Assembly (NCBI RefSeq): GCF_029504735.1 | Contig: NZ_JAQFIP010000002.1 | Location: 124,001 to 188,000, forward strand | DNA: 64,000 nt | Source of the DNA: Ereboglobus sp. PH5-10 | Lineage (GTDB): Bacteria; Verrucomicrobiota; Verrucomicrobiia; Opitutales; Opitutaceae | Direction of reading: 5' to 3' | Shown here: piece by piece, positions 45,715 through 53,980 of the stretch | Layout of the letters: every line of letters starts with the position of its first letter | How positions within the stretch are numbered: position 1 is the first letter of the stretch | Made by a program: the position numbers and the translations under genes | Notes under the pieces: generated by a model | Seen by the model: the letters and a program-made list of their open reading frames with translations, nothing else | Database searches by the model: none | What the model was told of the DNA's origin: nothing

Positions 45715-48135
45715 TTATTTCTTTGGCTGGTTCTTTTTCTCGGATGGGTCGCGCACGAGATTGACGGGGGCGCCGTCCTCGGCGGGCAGCACCTTGAAGG
45801 GGAGGGCGGGAGCGAGCGAGGAGGTCTTTTGGCCGCGGAAGCGTTGCGTGGCCTCGATGATAAACACGCCTTCCTCGCCAACCATCTTTTCGTTCGTGCA
45901 GCGCACCTTGATCACGCCTTCCGTCGCGCCGGCTTCAATGACGGCGACCTCCACAATCATGCCCTTGCCCCCGCGCGAGGCCATCACGCGTATGGGAACC
46001 TTGGCGGCGGATTGCGGCTGCTGTTTTTTCGCGGATTTCTTCGCATTCTTTTTCCCGGCGTTTTTCCCGGCTGCGGCAGATTTGTTTTTCGGAGCCGCCT
46101 TCTTTTTTGCCGTTGCCTTGCCCTTTGTGCCGGCGCCGGATTTTGCCCTTGGCGGTGGCTTTGCGGTGACGGGGGGGCGGTAGTTCGGGTTGCGGATGAT
46201 GCGCACGGGGATTTCGCATTCCTTGCCAAGCGTCAATTCGAGCGGGCCGGCGTCGGCGGGGCGCATGACTTCAACGCGAAAGGGCGAGGCGGGCGTGACC
46301 ACGAGGTAGCCCTGCTCGACGGGCACGGTGTGGTAGTAGAAAAACGCCTGCATTAGCTCCTCGGCGACATTGGCCTTGTGCGTCACGGTCTTGCCGTCGA
46401 TTTCCGCCTCGGCGCGGAAGAGCGGTTTGTAGACGCCCGGTTTCGCGTCGAGCGGCGCGGAGAGGGTGAGGATGGTTTGGTTTTTGCCGGCCTTCACCTC
46501 GGCGCCCGCAAGCTCGAAGCCGGGGGGCAGCCCTTCGGTGCGCAGGCGGATGGGGCCCTTGTAATCGTCGATGCGAATGGACTTGAGTTGCACAACAACA
46601 TTTCCGCCCGCGGGCACGCTGAGGTTGTCGGGCGTGACGCGCAGTTCGAAGTCGGGCTGCTGCGGCGCGATGCTGAGGCGGTAGGCGTATTCGACACCGC
46701 CCTTGCCCTGGGTGTCGCTGAGGTGGACGAAGTAGTCGCCGTCCTGCGTGAATGTGTGCGCGAGGCGCGGGTCGGCATGGTGGGTGATGAGCCCGAAGCG
46801 CTCGTCCTTCACGTCGTCGGCCGTCAGGGTTTTGCCGAGCAGTTTTTGCGGACCAAGAACGATTCGCGCGTCGAGCGGCGAACCGAGGCGGCGCGCCATC
46901 ACGTCGATGACGAGCTTGTCGCCGGTCTTGGCGGAAAAGGTGAACACGTCGATATCGCCGGGTTTGTCGATGCGTCCGTTGATGATGACGGGCGTGGTCA
47001 CGCGCTGGGCCTGGCGCTGGGCGTTGTTCGGCTCGTATTCCGCGACCTCGGGCAGCTCGCTGATTTCGATCGGGCGCGCGTTGGTCTTTTCGCCGGTTTT
47101 TAGGGGGAAGCTGATCTCGGAAACCCCGGGCTGGCGGTCGCTCACATCGCATATCCAGTCTGCCGTTTCGCCGGGCAGGTTTATGCCGCGCGCGGTGAAG
47201 CGGTGGTGCTTGACCCCTTGCGGGGCGCCGAGGGGAAAGATGTCCGTCACGTAGGGCAGCTCGCCTATTTTCATGCGGTAAACAAGGTCGTCGCGTCCAC
47301 GGGAAACGGCGTCCCATATCTCGACGATGTAGTCGCCGTCGGCGGGCGCCTTGAAGAACATGACCGGGTCGGGGTCGAAACGAAAATCATCCGCCTCGGC
47401 CAGCCGGTCGCCCTCGCTGTTGTAGAGCACGATGCGCGGTTGAAACCATCCGGGCACGGCATCGGCGAGATAGGACTTGATGGCGCGGGCCTTGACCTCG
47501 ATGAGAATTTGCTGTCCGGCGCGCGCGCTGAAACGGAAAAAGTCGCGGTCGGCGTTTGTTATCTGGCCGTTGACGACGACGGGGAGCGCGGGCAGTTGCT
47601 GCGCGTCGGCCAGGTGGCCGTTCGGTTCCTTTTCGGAAACCTCGGGCAGCTTGCCGATTTCAAAACGAAAGCGGTTCGACAATCCCGCCGTTGCCATGAC
47701 GCGCAAATCGCGAATGCCGGGCTCGGCGTCGGGCGAGATCGTGAGGCGCACGCGCGCGGTTTGCGCGGCAACCTCGTCGCGTTTTCGGGCCTCCCTGATT
47801 TGCGCCTCGGTGGGCATGTTGACTTCGAGCACCTTGCCGGTGACTCCGCTGCCGCTGACCCAAACCTCGCTCGCGCCCTCAAGCGATCTGCCGCCGAGCG
47901 TGATTTCCATCGTGCGGTTTTGCTGCGCGCCCGCGGGGTAAAGGTATTCAATGTAAGGCGCGGCCACTGCGTGGCCGCAAATTCCAACGATCAAAATCCA
48001 GATTCCAACCAGCCAGCGGAATGTTGGCTGGAGGAATGCTTTTTCAGTTTTGGAATTTGGATGCCGGAATTTGGAATTTCGTTGGAATTTGTTCATTGGA
48101 ATTTGGGATTTACCGAGAGCGCAGCGAGCGGTCAT
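45715..48135 (-). CDS. Exported PPC-domain protein with Lys/Ala-rich segment
   Basis: About 806 residues if started at ATG 48135, which overlaps the DUF1501 stop as ATGA; ATG 48096 is an alternative. The first 60 residues (MTARCALGKSQIP, then MNKFQRNSKFRHPN) and the export signal core LVGIWILIVGICGHAVAA are encoded by the repeat element described separately. The mature protein starts APYIEYLYPAGAQQN and holds three bacterial pre-peptidase C-terminal-type (PPC) domains (QILIEVKARAIKS, DKLVIDVMARRLGSP and others). Near residue 655-710 a segment of mostly Lys and Ala interrupts the last domain. It is the last gene of the DUF1553-DUF1501 operon; function unknown, periplasmic or secreted. Confidence 0.82.
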   Translation of the reverse strand: MTARCALGKSQIPMNKFQRNSKFRHPNSKTEKAFLQPTFRWLVGIWILIVGICGHAVAAPYIEYLYPAGAQQNRTMEITLGGRSLEGASEVWVSGSGVTGKVLEVNMPTEAQIREARKRDEVAAQTARVRLTISPDAEPGIRDLRVMATAGLSNRFRFEIGKLPEVSEKEPNGHLADAQQLPALPVVVNGQITNADRDFFRFSARAGQQILIEVKARAIKSYLADAVPGWFQPRIVLYNSEGDRLAEADDFRFDPDPVMFFKAPADGDYIVEIWDAVSRGRDDLVYRMKIGELPYVTDIFPLGAPQGVKHHRFTARGINLPGETADWICDVSDRQPGVSEISFPLKTGEKTNARPIEISELPEVAEYEPNNAQRQAQRVTTPVIINGRIDKPGDIDVFTFSAKTGDKLVIDVMARRLGSPLDARIVLGPQKLLGKTLTADDVKDERFGLITHHADPRLAHTFTQDGDYFVHLSDTQGKGGVEYAYRLSIAPQQPDFELRVTPDNLSVPAGGNVVVQLKSIRIDDYKGPIRLRTEGLPPGFELAGAEVKAGKNQTILTLSAPLDAKPGVYKPLFRAEAEIDGKTVTHKANVAEELMQAFFYYHTVPVEQGYLVVTPASPFRVEVMRPADAGPLELTLGKECEIPVRIIRNPNYRPPVTAKPPPRAKSGAGTKGKATAKKKAAPKNKSAAAGKNAGKKNAKKSAKKQQPQSAAKVPIRVMASRGGKGMIVEVAVIEAGATEGVIKVRCTNEKMVGEEGVFIIEATQRFRGQKTSSLAPALPFKVLPAEDGAPVNLVRDPSEKKNQPKK
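47960..48131 (-). repeat. Repeat element encoding the start of the PPC protein
   Basis: On the minus strand, four CCAAATTCC-like words lie at about 48040-48110, followed by a stem CCAGCCA/TGGCTGG (plus 48009-48015 and 48025-48031), then GGAATCTGGATTTTGATCG and GGAATTTGC words, and a perfect hairpin GCGGCCAC-TGC-GTGGCCGC at plus 47960-47978. This matches the arrangement of the element at 19098-19431 (CCAAATTCC words, stem, GGAATTTGG words). It begins directly after an ATGA junction and is translated in frame as the N-terminus of the PPC protein. Confidence 0.6.
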
Positions 48136-49547
48136 GTTGGCATGATCTCCTTTAACATTCCCTCGCCGGGCGTGAATTGGGTGGATTTTTTTGCGGGCTG
48201 GGCGGTTTCGTCCTGGCGCGGCGTCACGTAGGCGGCGCAACCGAGGGGGTGGGGGAGGGTGCCGTCGGGATCGATACCGAGGAGCTTGTAGATGCTCGCC
48301 GACAAATCCCACGGCGCGATGGCGCGCTTGGTGACGCGTTCGCCGCGGTTGTCCGTTTCGCCGACGATCTGTCCGCCCCGGAATCCGCCGCCGGCAATCG
48401 CCCACGAAAACGCCGCGCCGTAGTGGTTGCGTCCGCCGTTCCACGGCGGCTCGGTCATGAATCGCGGCGTGCGGCCAAACTCACCGCCGCAGGTGACAAT
48501 CGTTGAGTCGAGCATCCCGCGCTCGGTGAGATCGGTGAGCAGTGCGGAGAATCCGCGGTCGAGTTCGGGCATGAGTTTTTTGTAGCGCTCGGCCTGGTCG
48601 CGGTGCGTGTCCCAGCCGCGCATGTTCACGGTGACGTAGGCGACGCCGTTTTCGACGAGCCGGCGCGCTTGCAGGCACGAGCGGCCAAACTCGGTGTTGC
48701 CGTAGAGTTCGCGGGTCTTGGCGCTTTCCTTGGAAATGTCGAAGGCGTCGCGCGCCTTGCCGAGCACCATTTCGCGAGCCTGGTCGCGGAAATAATCGGC
48801 TTCCTCGAACACGGCTTTTTGCGAATGGCCGAGGGCGTCGAGGTTGTCCAGGAGCGCGGCTCGTTTTTCGAGGTGCGCGCGTTGCTCGGCGCTGATCGGA
48901 TTGGAGAGGTTGCCCGGAATGAACGAACGGTAGCGGGGGCCGAGAAACCCGGTCTCGGAAAAACGCCCGATCGCAACCGGCACCGTCATGTAGGCGGGAA
49001 GCGCGCGCCCCTTGAGCAGGCCGGCCTCCTCCATTTTGTAGGCGATGACCGCGCCCATCGACGGATACACAAGGCCGGACCTGGGATCCGTGCCGGTTTG
49101 CATCATGTAGGTGGCGGTTTCGTGCGCGTTGGTTTTGTGCGAGAGGCCGCGCAGGAGCGTGTATTTGTCGGCGTGTTTCGCGGAGAGCGGCAGCAGTTCG
49201 CCGATCTGGATGCCGTCCACGTTGGTCCGCGCGGTTTTGCGCCACGGGCCGGTGATGTCGGTCGAGGCCTGCGGTTTGGGATCGAAGGTGTCGATATGCG
49301 ACGGGCCGCCAAACAGGAACAGTTGAATGACGGCCTTGGCGCGGGCGTTCGACGCGGGCGCGGAGCGCAGATACGGCGCCATGGCGAGTCCGCCGACGGT
49401 GAGCGCGCCGATGCGCAGAAAGTCGCGCCGGGTAACAAGGTCAAACGCGCGCCGGTAAAGCGCGTCCGAGGCGTGGTCTTCGTGGGCGCAGAGCGGGTCG
49501 TGTGGCGAGGCGGAATCGGGAGAAAAGAGAGGATCGGGAGTGTTCAT
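48132..49547 (-). CDS. DUF1501 domain protein, Tat-exported
   Basis: 471 residues from ATG 49547. Residues 25-55 carry a Tat-like signal (LVTRRDFLRIGALTVGGLAM). The DUF1501 domain shows FLFGGPSHIDTFDPKP, SNPIS, the DTHRDQ segment in VTVNMRGWDTHRDQAERY, and FGRTPRF with CGGEFGRT. This sulfatase-superfamily family is typical of Planctomycetes and Verrucomicrobia and always accompanies DUF1549/DUF1553 genes. The frame continues upstream to 49661 through repeat-derived sequence (MRNSECGFRNARCH), which is probably not translated. Its stop overlaps the next gene. Confidence 0.9.
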   Translation of the reverse strand: MNTPDPLFSPDSASPHDPLCAHEDHASDALYRRAFDLVTRRDFLRIGALTVGGLAMAPYLRSAPASNARAKAVIQLFLFGGPSHIDTFDPKPQASTDITGPWRKTARTNVDGIQIGELLPLSAKHADKYTLLRGLSHKTNAHETATYMMQTGTDPRSGLVYPSMGAVIAYKMEEAGLLKGRALPAYMTVPVAIGRFSETGFLGPRYRSFIPGNLSNPISAEQRAHLEKRAALLDNLDALGHSQKAVFEEADYFRDQAREMVLGKARDAFDISKESAKTRELYGNTEFGRSCLQARRLVENGVAYVTVNMRGWDTHRDQAERYKKLMPELDRGFSALLTDLTERGMLDSTIVTCGGEFGRTPRFMTEPPWNGGRNHYGAAFSWAIAGGGFRGGQIVGETDNRGERVTKRAIAPWDLSASIYKLLGIDPDGTLPHPLGCAAYVTPRQDETAQPAKKSTQFTPGEGMLKEIMPT

Positions 49548-49664
49548 GGAAATGTGGATTTCAGAACGCGGATTTAGGAATTGTGGTGCTTCCGCCCCAC
49601 TGGGGATTTTGAAATTCGCATGGCAGCGCGCATTCCGAAATCCACATTCCGAATTCCGCATTTT
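49548..49664. repeat. Short inverted-repeat element between DUF1553 and DUF1501 genes
   Basis: AATGTGGATTTC at 49551-49562 is matched by GAAATCCACATT at 49637-49648. Between and around them are GGATTT, GAATT and TTCCGAAT words, with CCCCAC-TGGGG at the centre. GGGATTTTGAAATT at 49603-49616 is the exact complement of AATTTCAAAATCCC in the element at 19107-19120. The element fills the whole space between the stop of the DUF1553 gene (49668) and the ATG of the DUF1501 gene. Confidence 0.6.
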
Positions 49665-49667
49665 GTA

Positions 49668-51527
49668 TCAGTGATTGTATAAAAATTCCTTTGTGTTGAT
49701 CAGCGCCCAGACGACATCTTGCGCGGCGGTGTTTTTGGAGGGGGCCTCCTGGAAATAACTGTTGATGATGGAGGTTTCCCCGCCGGTCGGCATGCGCGCG
49801 AGAAACGTGAGGTAACACTCCTCGGCAAACGCGCCCGCGTTCGCCCCGTGCTTTTTGGCGAGCTGCGAAATAACGCCGTCTTTTTTTCGCAGTTTTTTGG
49901 TGAGTGCCTCCGAGTCGAACAGGTAGAGGGCCTGCGCCATCGAGGGTCTGCGGTCGCGCTCGACCTCGTGGGAGGTGTCGCGTCCGGGGCGCCCGAAGGT
50001 TTCGAGAAATCCACTCGTCACGCTCGCGTCGGGATTCGCCACGCTGTGGAAATCGTCCGGCCACATGGCAAACGGCTCGGGGATCCGGCTCTCGAAATAT
50101 TCATACGCGCCGGTGGCCGTGCCGATCGCGTCCGCAAGAACCTCGGCGTCGAGGCGGCGCGGAATGTAATGCGACCAGTTTTGCGAGTCGCGGGCGTTGC
50201 TTTCGTTTGCGGCGCTCGAGCGCTGGTAAGTTTGCGAGGTCACGATGAAGCGGAGCAGGGCGCGCAAATCGAAACCGCTTGAGACCACCTTTTCCGCGAG
50301 CAGATCAAGCAGCTCGGGATTGGCCGGCGGATTGCCGGGGCGCACATCATCGACGGGCATTGTGATGCCGCGCCCGAACAGCGCGCACCAATAACGATTT
50401 GCCACGTGCCGCGCGAAGTAGGGATTTTTCGGCGAGGTCAGCCACTTTACGAGATGCTTTTGCGGATTGTCCGCGCGGCTGAATTTCACCGGCGTGCCAT
50501 CGGGGAGAACGGGGGCGGCGACGGTGTTTTTTTCCGCGCCGATCCTGTGCGGGGCCCACGAGGGGTTGAAATACACAATCTCCTCCTTCCACTCGCCGGT
50601 TTTTTTGTATTTCACATTGGTGAAAAACGCGGCGAGACCCGCGGCCTGCCCGGACTGCCAAGTCTGATACGGATGCTCCTTGCACTCGGCGCAATCGAGG
50701 CGCGCGCCCATGAAAATAAGCGCAAACGCCGACGCGAGCCCCGCGGGCGTGCGACGCTGGGTGGCGCGGTAAAAATTGCACGGTGGATCGCGGAAATTAC
50801 TGCCCGCCGTGGTGAGAAGCGTCCGCGCCATCTCATCGTAGCGCATGTTGCCGGCCATCGCTCCGCGCAGCCAGTTGTGGTAGGCCTGCACGGCGTTGGG
50901 CCAGAGGTTGCTGGGGAACTCGCTTTTCACGCGCAACACGTCGCTCCACTTCATCGCCCAATAATCCGCGTATTCGGGGCGCGAAAAAATCCAGTCGATC
51001 AACTTCTCGCGCTTTTGCGGATCTGTGTCCGCAAGAAACTCGCGCGTTTTTTCGAGCGGGGGAAGCGCGCCCGTCAGGTCGAGACACGCGCGTCGCAGGA
51101 ATTCCGAATCCGAGCAAAGAGGGGAGGGGAGAACGCCGAGCTGGCGCAGATTTTTGTTAACCAGCGTGTCAATCGGATGCGCGTCGGCGGCATCGGCAGT
51201 CGTGAAGAATTTCGCGCCGGAAGGAGGTGTTTGTTTCACCGTCACGAAAACCGTCGCGTAATCATCCCCGGAGCGAAAACTGAGCACGGCGCGCCCCGGC
51301 GAAACCGCCTCCAGCGTGCCATCGCTTTTGATTCGGGCGACGTTGGAATCGTTTGAATGGACGCTCGTGCCGGACGGGATTTTGATGCGCTTCGTTTTGC
51401 CAGGTTCAATGACCACCGACTCGGGACGGATTTTAAGTGCCGCGGCTTGCGCAAAAACGGAGCCGATCAGGCAAAACACAAATGCGCAAAAAGCCGTCCG
51501 CAGCGCGCGGGTGTGTTGCGTTTTCAT
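49668..51527 (-). CDS. Exported DUF1549/DUF1553 protein with Big2-like domain
   Basis: 619 residues from ATG 51527, where the signal peptide begins (MKTQHTRALRTAFCAFVFCL, ending near AQA). A bacterial Ig-like (Big2) domain covers about 30-100 (VVIEPGKTKRIKIPSG, GTLEAVSPGRAVLSF). DUF1549 follows (LDLTGALPPLEKTREFLAD, LDCAECKEHPYQTW with a CxxC-like motif but no CxxCH heme site). DUF1553 ends the protein (RHVANRYWCALFGRGI, TSQTYQRSS). It forms an operon with the DUF1501 and PPC genes. Start overlaps the Rid-like gene's stop as ATGA. Likely periplasmic; function of the family is unproven. Confidence 0.9.
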   Translation of the reverse strand: MKTQHTRALRTAFCAFVFCLIGSVFAQAAALKIRPESVVIEPGKTKRIKIPSGTSVHSNDSNVARIKSDGTLEAVSPGRAVLSFRSGDDYATVFVTVKQTPPSGAKFFTTADAADAHPIDTLVNKNLRQLGVLPSPLCSDSEFLRRACLDLTGALPPLEKTREFLADTDPQKREKLIDWIFSRPEYADYWAMKWSDVLRVKSEFPSNLWPNAVQAYHNWLRGAMAGNMRYDEMARTLLTTAGSNFRDPPCNFYRATQRRTPAGLASAFALIFMGARLDCAECKEHPYQTWQSGQAAGLAAFFTNVKYKKTGEWKEEIVYFNPSWAPHRIGAEKNTVAAPVLPDGTPVKFSRADNPQKHLVKWLTSPKNPYFARHVANRYWCALFGRGITMPVDDVRPGNPPANPELLDLLAEKVVSSGFDLRALLRFIVTSQTYQRSSAANESNARDSQNWSHYIPRRLDAEVLADAIGTATGAYEYFESRIPEPFAMWPDDFHSVANPDASVTSGFLETFGRPGRDTSHEVERDRRPSMAQALYLFDSEALTKKLRKKDGVISQLAKKHGANAGAFAEECYLTFLARMPTGGETSIINSYFQEAPSKNTAAQDVVWALINTKEFLYNH

Positions 51528-52660
51528 GCACGCGCCTCGCTTTCTTTTTTCCACGCGTCCAGTTCGATTTCAAAAAGCAAATCGTCGCGGCAGATGTCGC
51601 AATGCGCAAAAATCGCGGGCAATGGCGGAATCCCGAGCGCCGTTCGGCGCGCCTCCCAGCGGGGCATCCATTCGATGCGGGGGAAATATAAAATCGCGCG
51701 CGCAGTGTCGCGCCAGTCCATGTCGCGCGATTTGAGAATCGCCTCGACCACGCGCAGGCTCAGGTCGATTTGCGCGTCGAGATCGTCGAGATGGATGGTC
51801 TTGCCGCCGGGTTCGATGCTCGCCGTGCCCGACACGAGCAAATGGCGCGAACCGTCCGCGTCCGCGCATTCCACGGCGCGGCTAAACGCGCTCTTGTAAT
51901 CGTAGGCGGCGCACTGGAGCGGCGAAGTCACCGCGCTCACGCGCGGCGCAACGGCGGATTTTGGCGCGACTGCGAGCGCATCGAGTGAAAGCGCCGCGCC
52001 CGCGGCGTTGCTTGCGCCGACTCCCGTGCTCGCGGGCACCAGCGTGCCGAAGATATTGTGCTCCGTGAAAAACGCATTTCGCACGCGATTGAAGTCCGCA
52101 TACCAGTCGAGAATATGGTCGTTGAAAAACCAGGTGCGAACTAGGTTGCCGAGCGTGAAACCCGCGTGTTCGAGCCGCGCCTTCAACAACTGCCACACAT
52201 CCGCGGACTGGGCATCACGCGCCGCGCGAACATCAGGCGGCGTGAGCGCGCCGAGCAGCAGATAACGCGCATCGGGCGTTTCCCATTGCGCGCCGCAAAC
52301 CGCGCCGCGCTCGTCCAGCACGCGGTCAATCTTGATTTCCTTGGGAAGCGCCGTGATGCGCGCGCTCAAGACGCAACCCGCCGGTGTGTCGTGGCGCCCG
52401 AGAAATGCCACCGGGAAGGGCAGGTTCGCGGTCGCGTTGCCAAGCGCGGGATCACAAAACGCATTGCCTTGAATCGGAACGAGCCCGCGAGCGAGCGCCG
52501 CATCGGACAATCGGCCAATCAGCGCGACGATGGACTCGTCGGGCCCGGCATTTGCGCTGATTGAGACCATGCTTCCGCCAAGTGATTTCTCATGAACGAA
52601 GCCGTTGGTGTGGGATTGCGAGGATTCCAAATCAGATGGAACGGGAGTTTGCAGTGACAT
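51524..52660 (-). CDS. Rid/YjgF-like protein, two-domain, chorismatase-like
   Basis: 378 residues. The C-terminal half has RidA/YjgF character (LLVSGTASIEPGGKTIHLDDLDAQIDLSLRVVEAIL in part, then ARAILYFPR), and the central part reads LGNLVRTWFFNDHILDWYADFNRVRNAFF, which recalls FkbO/Hyg5 chorismatases and related two-domain Rid proteins. No signal peptide is visible. A catalytic assignment cannot be made. It is the first gene of the operon with DUF1553, DUF1501 and PPC proteins, whose start overlaps its stop; similar proteins occur beside DUF1501/DUF1553 genes in related bacteria to my knowledge. Confidence 0.7.
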   Translation of the reverse strand: MSLQTPVPSDLESSQSHTNGFVHEKSLGGSMVSISANAGPDESIVALIGRLSDAALARGLVPIQGNAFCDPALGNATANLPFPVAFLGRHDTPAGCVLSARITALPKEIKIDRVLDERGAVCGAQWETPDARYLLLGALTPPDVRAARDAQSADVWQLLKARLEHAGFTLGNLVRTWFFNDHILDWYADFNRVRNAFFTEHNIFGTLVPASTGVGASNAAGAALSLDALAVAPKSAVAPRVSAVTSPLQCAAYDYKSAFSRAVECADADGSRHLLVSGTASIEPGGKTIHLDDLDAQIDLSLRVVEAILKSRDMDWRDTARAILYFPRIEWMPRWEARRTALGIPPLPAIFAHCDICRDDLLFEIELDAWKKESEARA

Positions 52661-52901
52661 GGTTTTCGAGGAAAAAGTCAGTGTTGTTTGGGTTTGGGGA
52701 CTTTGATGCGACTGAGGACGCTTATTTCAGCAGGCGGTTACAACAGAGGGTTTTGAGAGGCGATTTTCAGGGAGCGAATGCCACTGAAAACTGTAACTGT
52801 AGGGAAAGGTCAATCGAATTCGCACAATGAACGTTATGTCTAATTATATTAAATCGAGATGCTCCTCATTCCGGTTTGTCCAGTCAGTCTTGAGGAGCAA
52901 T

Positions 52902-53798
52902 TCAGCGCCCTGCCTGTTCCCTATACTCCGACGGGCTTGTGCCGACGTGCAGGCGGAAGCGTTTTGAGAAATACAACGGGTCGGTGAAGCCGAGGCTATA
53001 GGCGATTTCGGAAATGCCCTGGTCGGTTTGCATCAAAAGCTCGCAGGCGCGCTGCATTTTCAGGCGCGTGAAAAATTCCAGCGGACCGCAGTTGATCTGG
53101 CGTTTGAACATGGCGCAAAAATGCGGCACCGAAATGCCCGCCTCCTTCGCGATTTGAGCGAGCGTGAGCGTGCGGTCCAGGTTCTCGCGCAGGAACCGCA
53201 CGCTGCGGACGATGCGCTCCTCGGTGTGCCGTCGGCGCGTGCTCGGCGAGCGTTTCATCGTGCGGCACAATCCCATGAATCGCATGAACGTGGTCGAGAG
53301 CCCGATCAGGTCGGAGTCGGTGTGGCCGCCGATTGTGTGATGATAACATTCCTCAAACGCCTCGATCATCACATCGACATTCTGAATCCAAAACCGCGGT
53401 TGTCGCGTGGTGAGGCCGAGCATTTTCACGTAGGCGGCGGCGCGGGCACCCGTGAAGTGAAACCAGAAAACCGTCCATGGATCGCGCGTGTCCGCCGCGT
53501 ATCGGTGCGCGACATTCGGAGGCAGCACAATGCCGTGCCCGCGGTGCAAAAACCACTTCGACGAACCCGAGTGGACAATGCCGCGACCGCCGAGGCAAAA
53601 GATAAGAACGTGCTGCGCGCAACCGTCCGGCCGGTCCACATAATGCCCGAGCACGCGGTCAAAGCGTCCGATGTGCGTCACGCAAAGATCGGCGCACGCG
53701 GGAATGCGCCCGGCCTGCCGGAGCACGTTTTTCGGAAGGATGACAAGCCGTTCGCCGGGGAATCCGTCCGCGATGCGCGGTGTTGCTGGAGTTTTCAC
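52902..53798 (-). CDS. AraC-family transcriptional regulator
   Basis: 298 residues. An AraC-type cupin domain (about 60-110, HVLIFCLGGRGIVHSGSSKW, LHRGHGIVLPPNVAHRYAAD) binds a ligand, probably a sugar. The C-terminal DNA-binding domain has two helix-turn-helices: TLTLAQIAKEAGISVPHF and ISEIAYSLGFTDPLYFSKRF, followed by GTSPSEYRE. It is divergent from the DUF5107-TPR gene, and 182 bases separate the starts. The likely role is activation of that gene with the sugar porter and GH2 genes behind it. Confidence 0.93.
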   Translation of the reverse strand: MKTPATPRIADGFPGERLVILPKNVLRQAGRIPACADLCVTHIGRFDRVLGHYVDRPDGCAQHVLIFCLGGRGIVHSGSSKWFLHRGHGIVLPPNVAHRYAADTRDPWTVFWFHFTGARAAAYVKMLGLTTRQPRFWIQNVDVMIEAFEECYHHTIGGHTDSDLIGLSTTFMRFMGLCRTMKRSPSTRRRHTEERIVRSVRFLRENLDRTLTLAQIAKEAGISVPHFCAMFKRQINCGPLEFFTRLKMQRACELLMQTDQGISEIAYSLGFTDPLYFSKRFRLHVGTSPSEYREQAGR

Positions 53799-53875
53799 AA
53801 TACCATAATATCTTCCATACCAAACATAGGGATGTCCATTTCAAACACGGGCGCGGCGTGTTACGATTTCGGCAT

Positions 53876-53893
53876 CCTGTTTTCAAAACCGGG
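53876..53893. promoter_or_regulatory. Candidate operator between araC-type gene and DUF5107 gene
   Basis: CCTGTTTTTCAAAACCGG is an 18-base near-palindrome (arms CCtGTTTT and AAAACcGG) about 90 bases before the DUF5107 start. It is the clearest dyad in the divergent gap, though AraC proteins usually bind direct repeats, so its user is uncertain. Confidence 0.35.
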
Positions 53894-53980
53894 TTCCCAT
53901 ATTTCACCCTTCCCCACCCTTCAATCCCGCAACCTCACGATTCAACGGCAAACGAGTCCTCGGCACACTTGCGAATAGTC

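Noticed and set aside
52661-52901. Small reading frames in the gap between the Rid-like and AraC genes
   Set aside because: Short, without ribosome sites or recognisable motifs; the gap holds no feature I can support.
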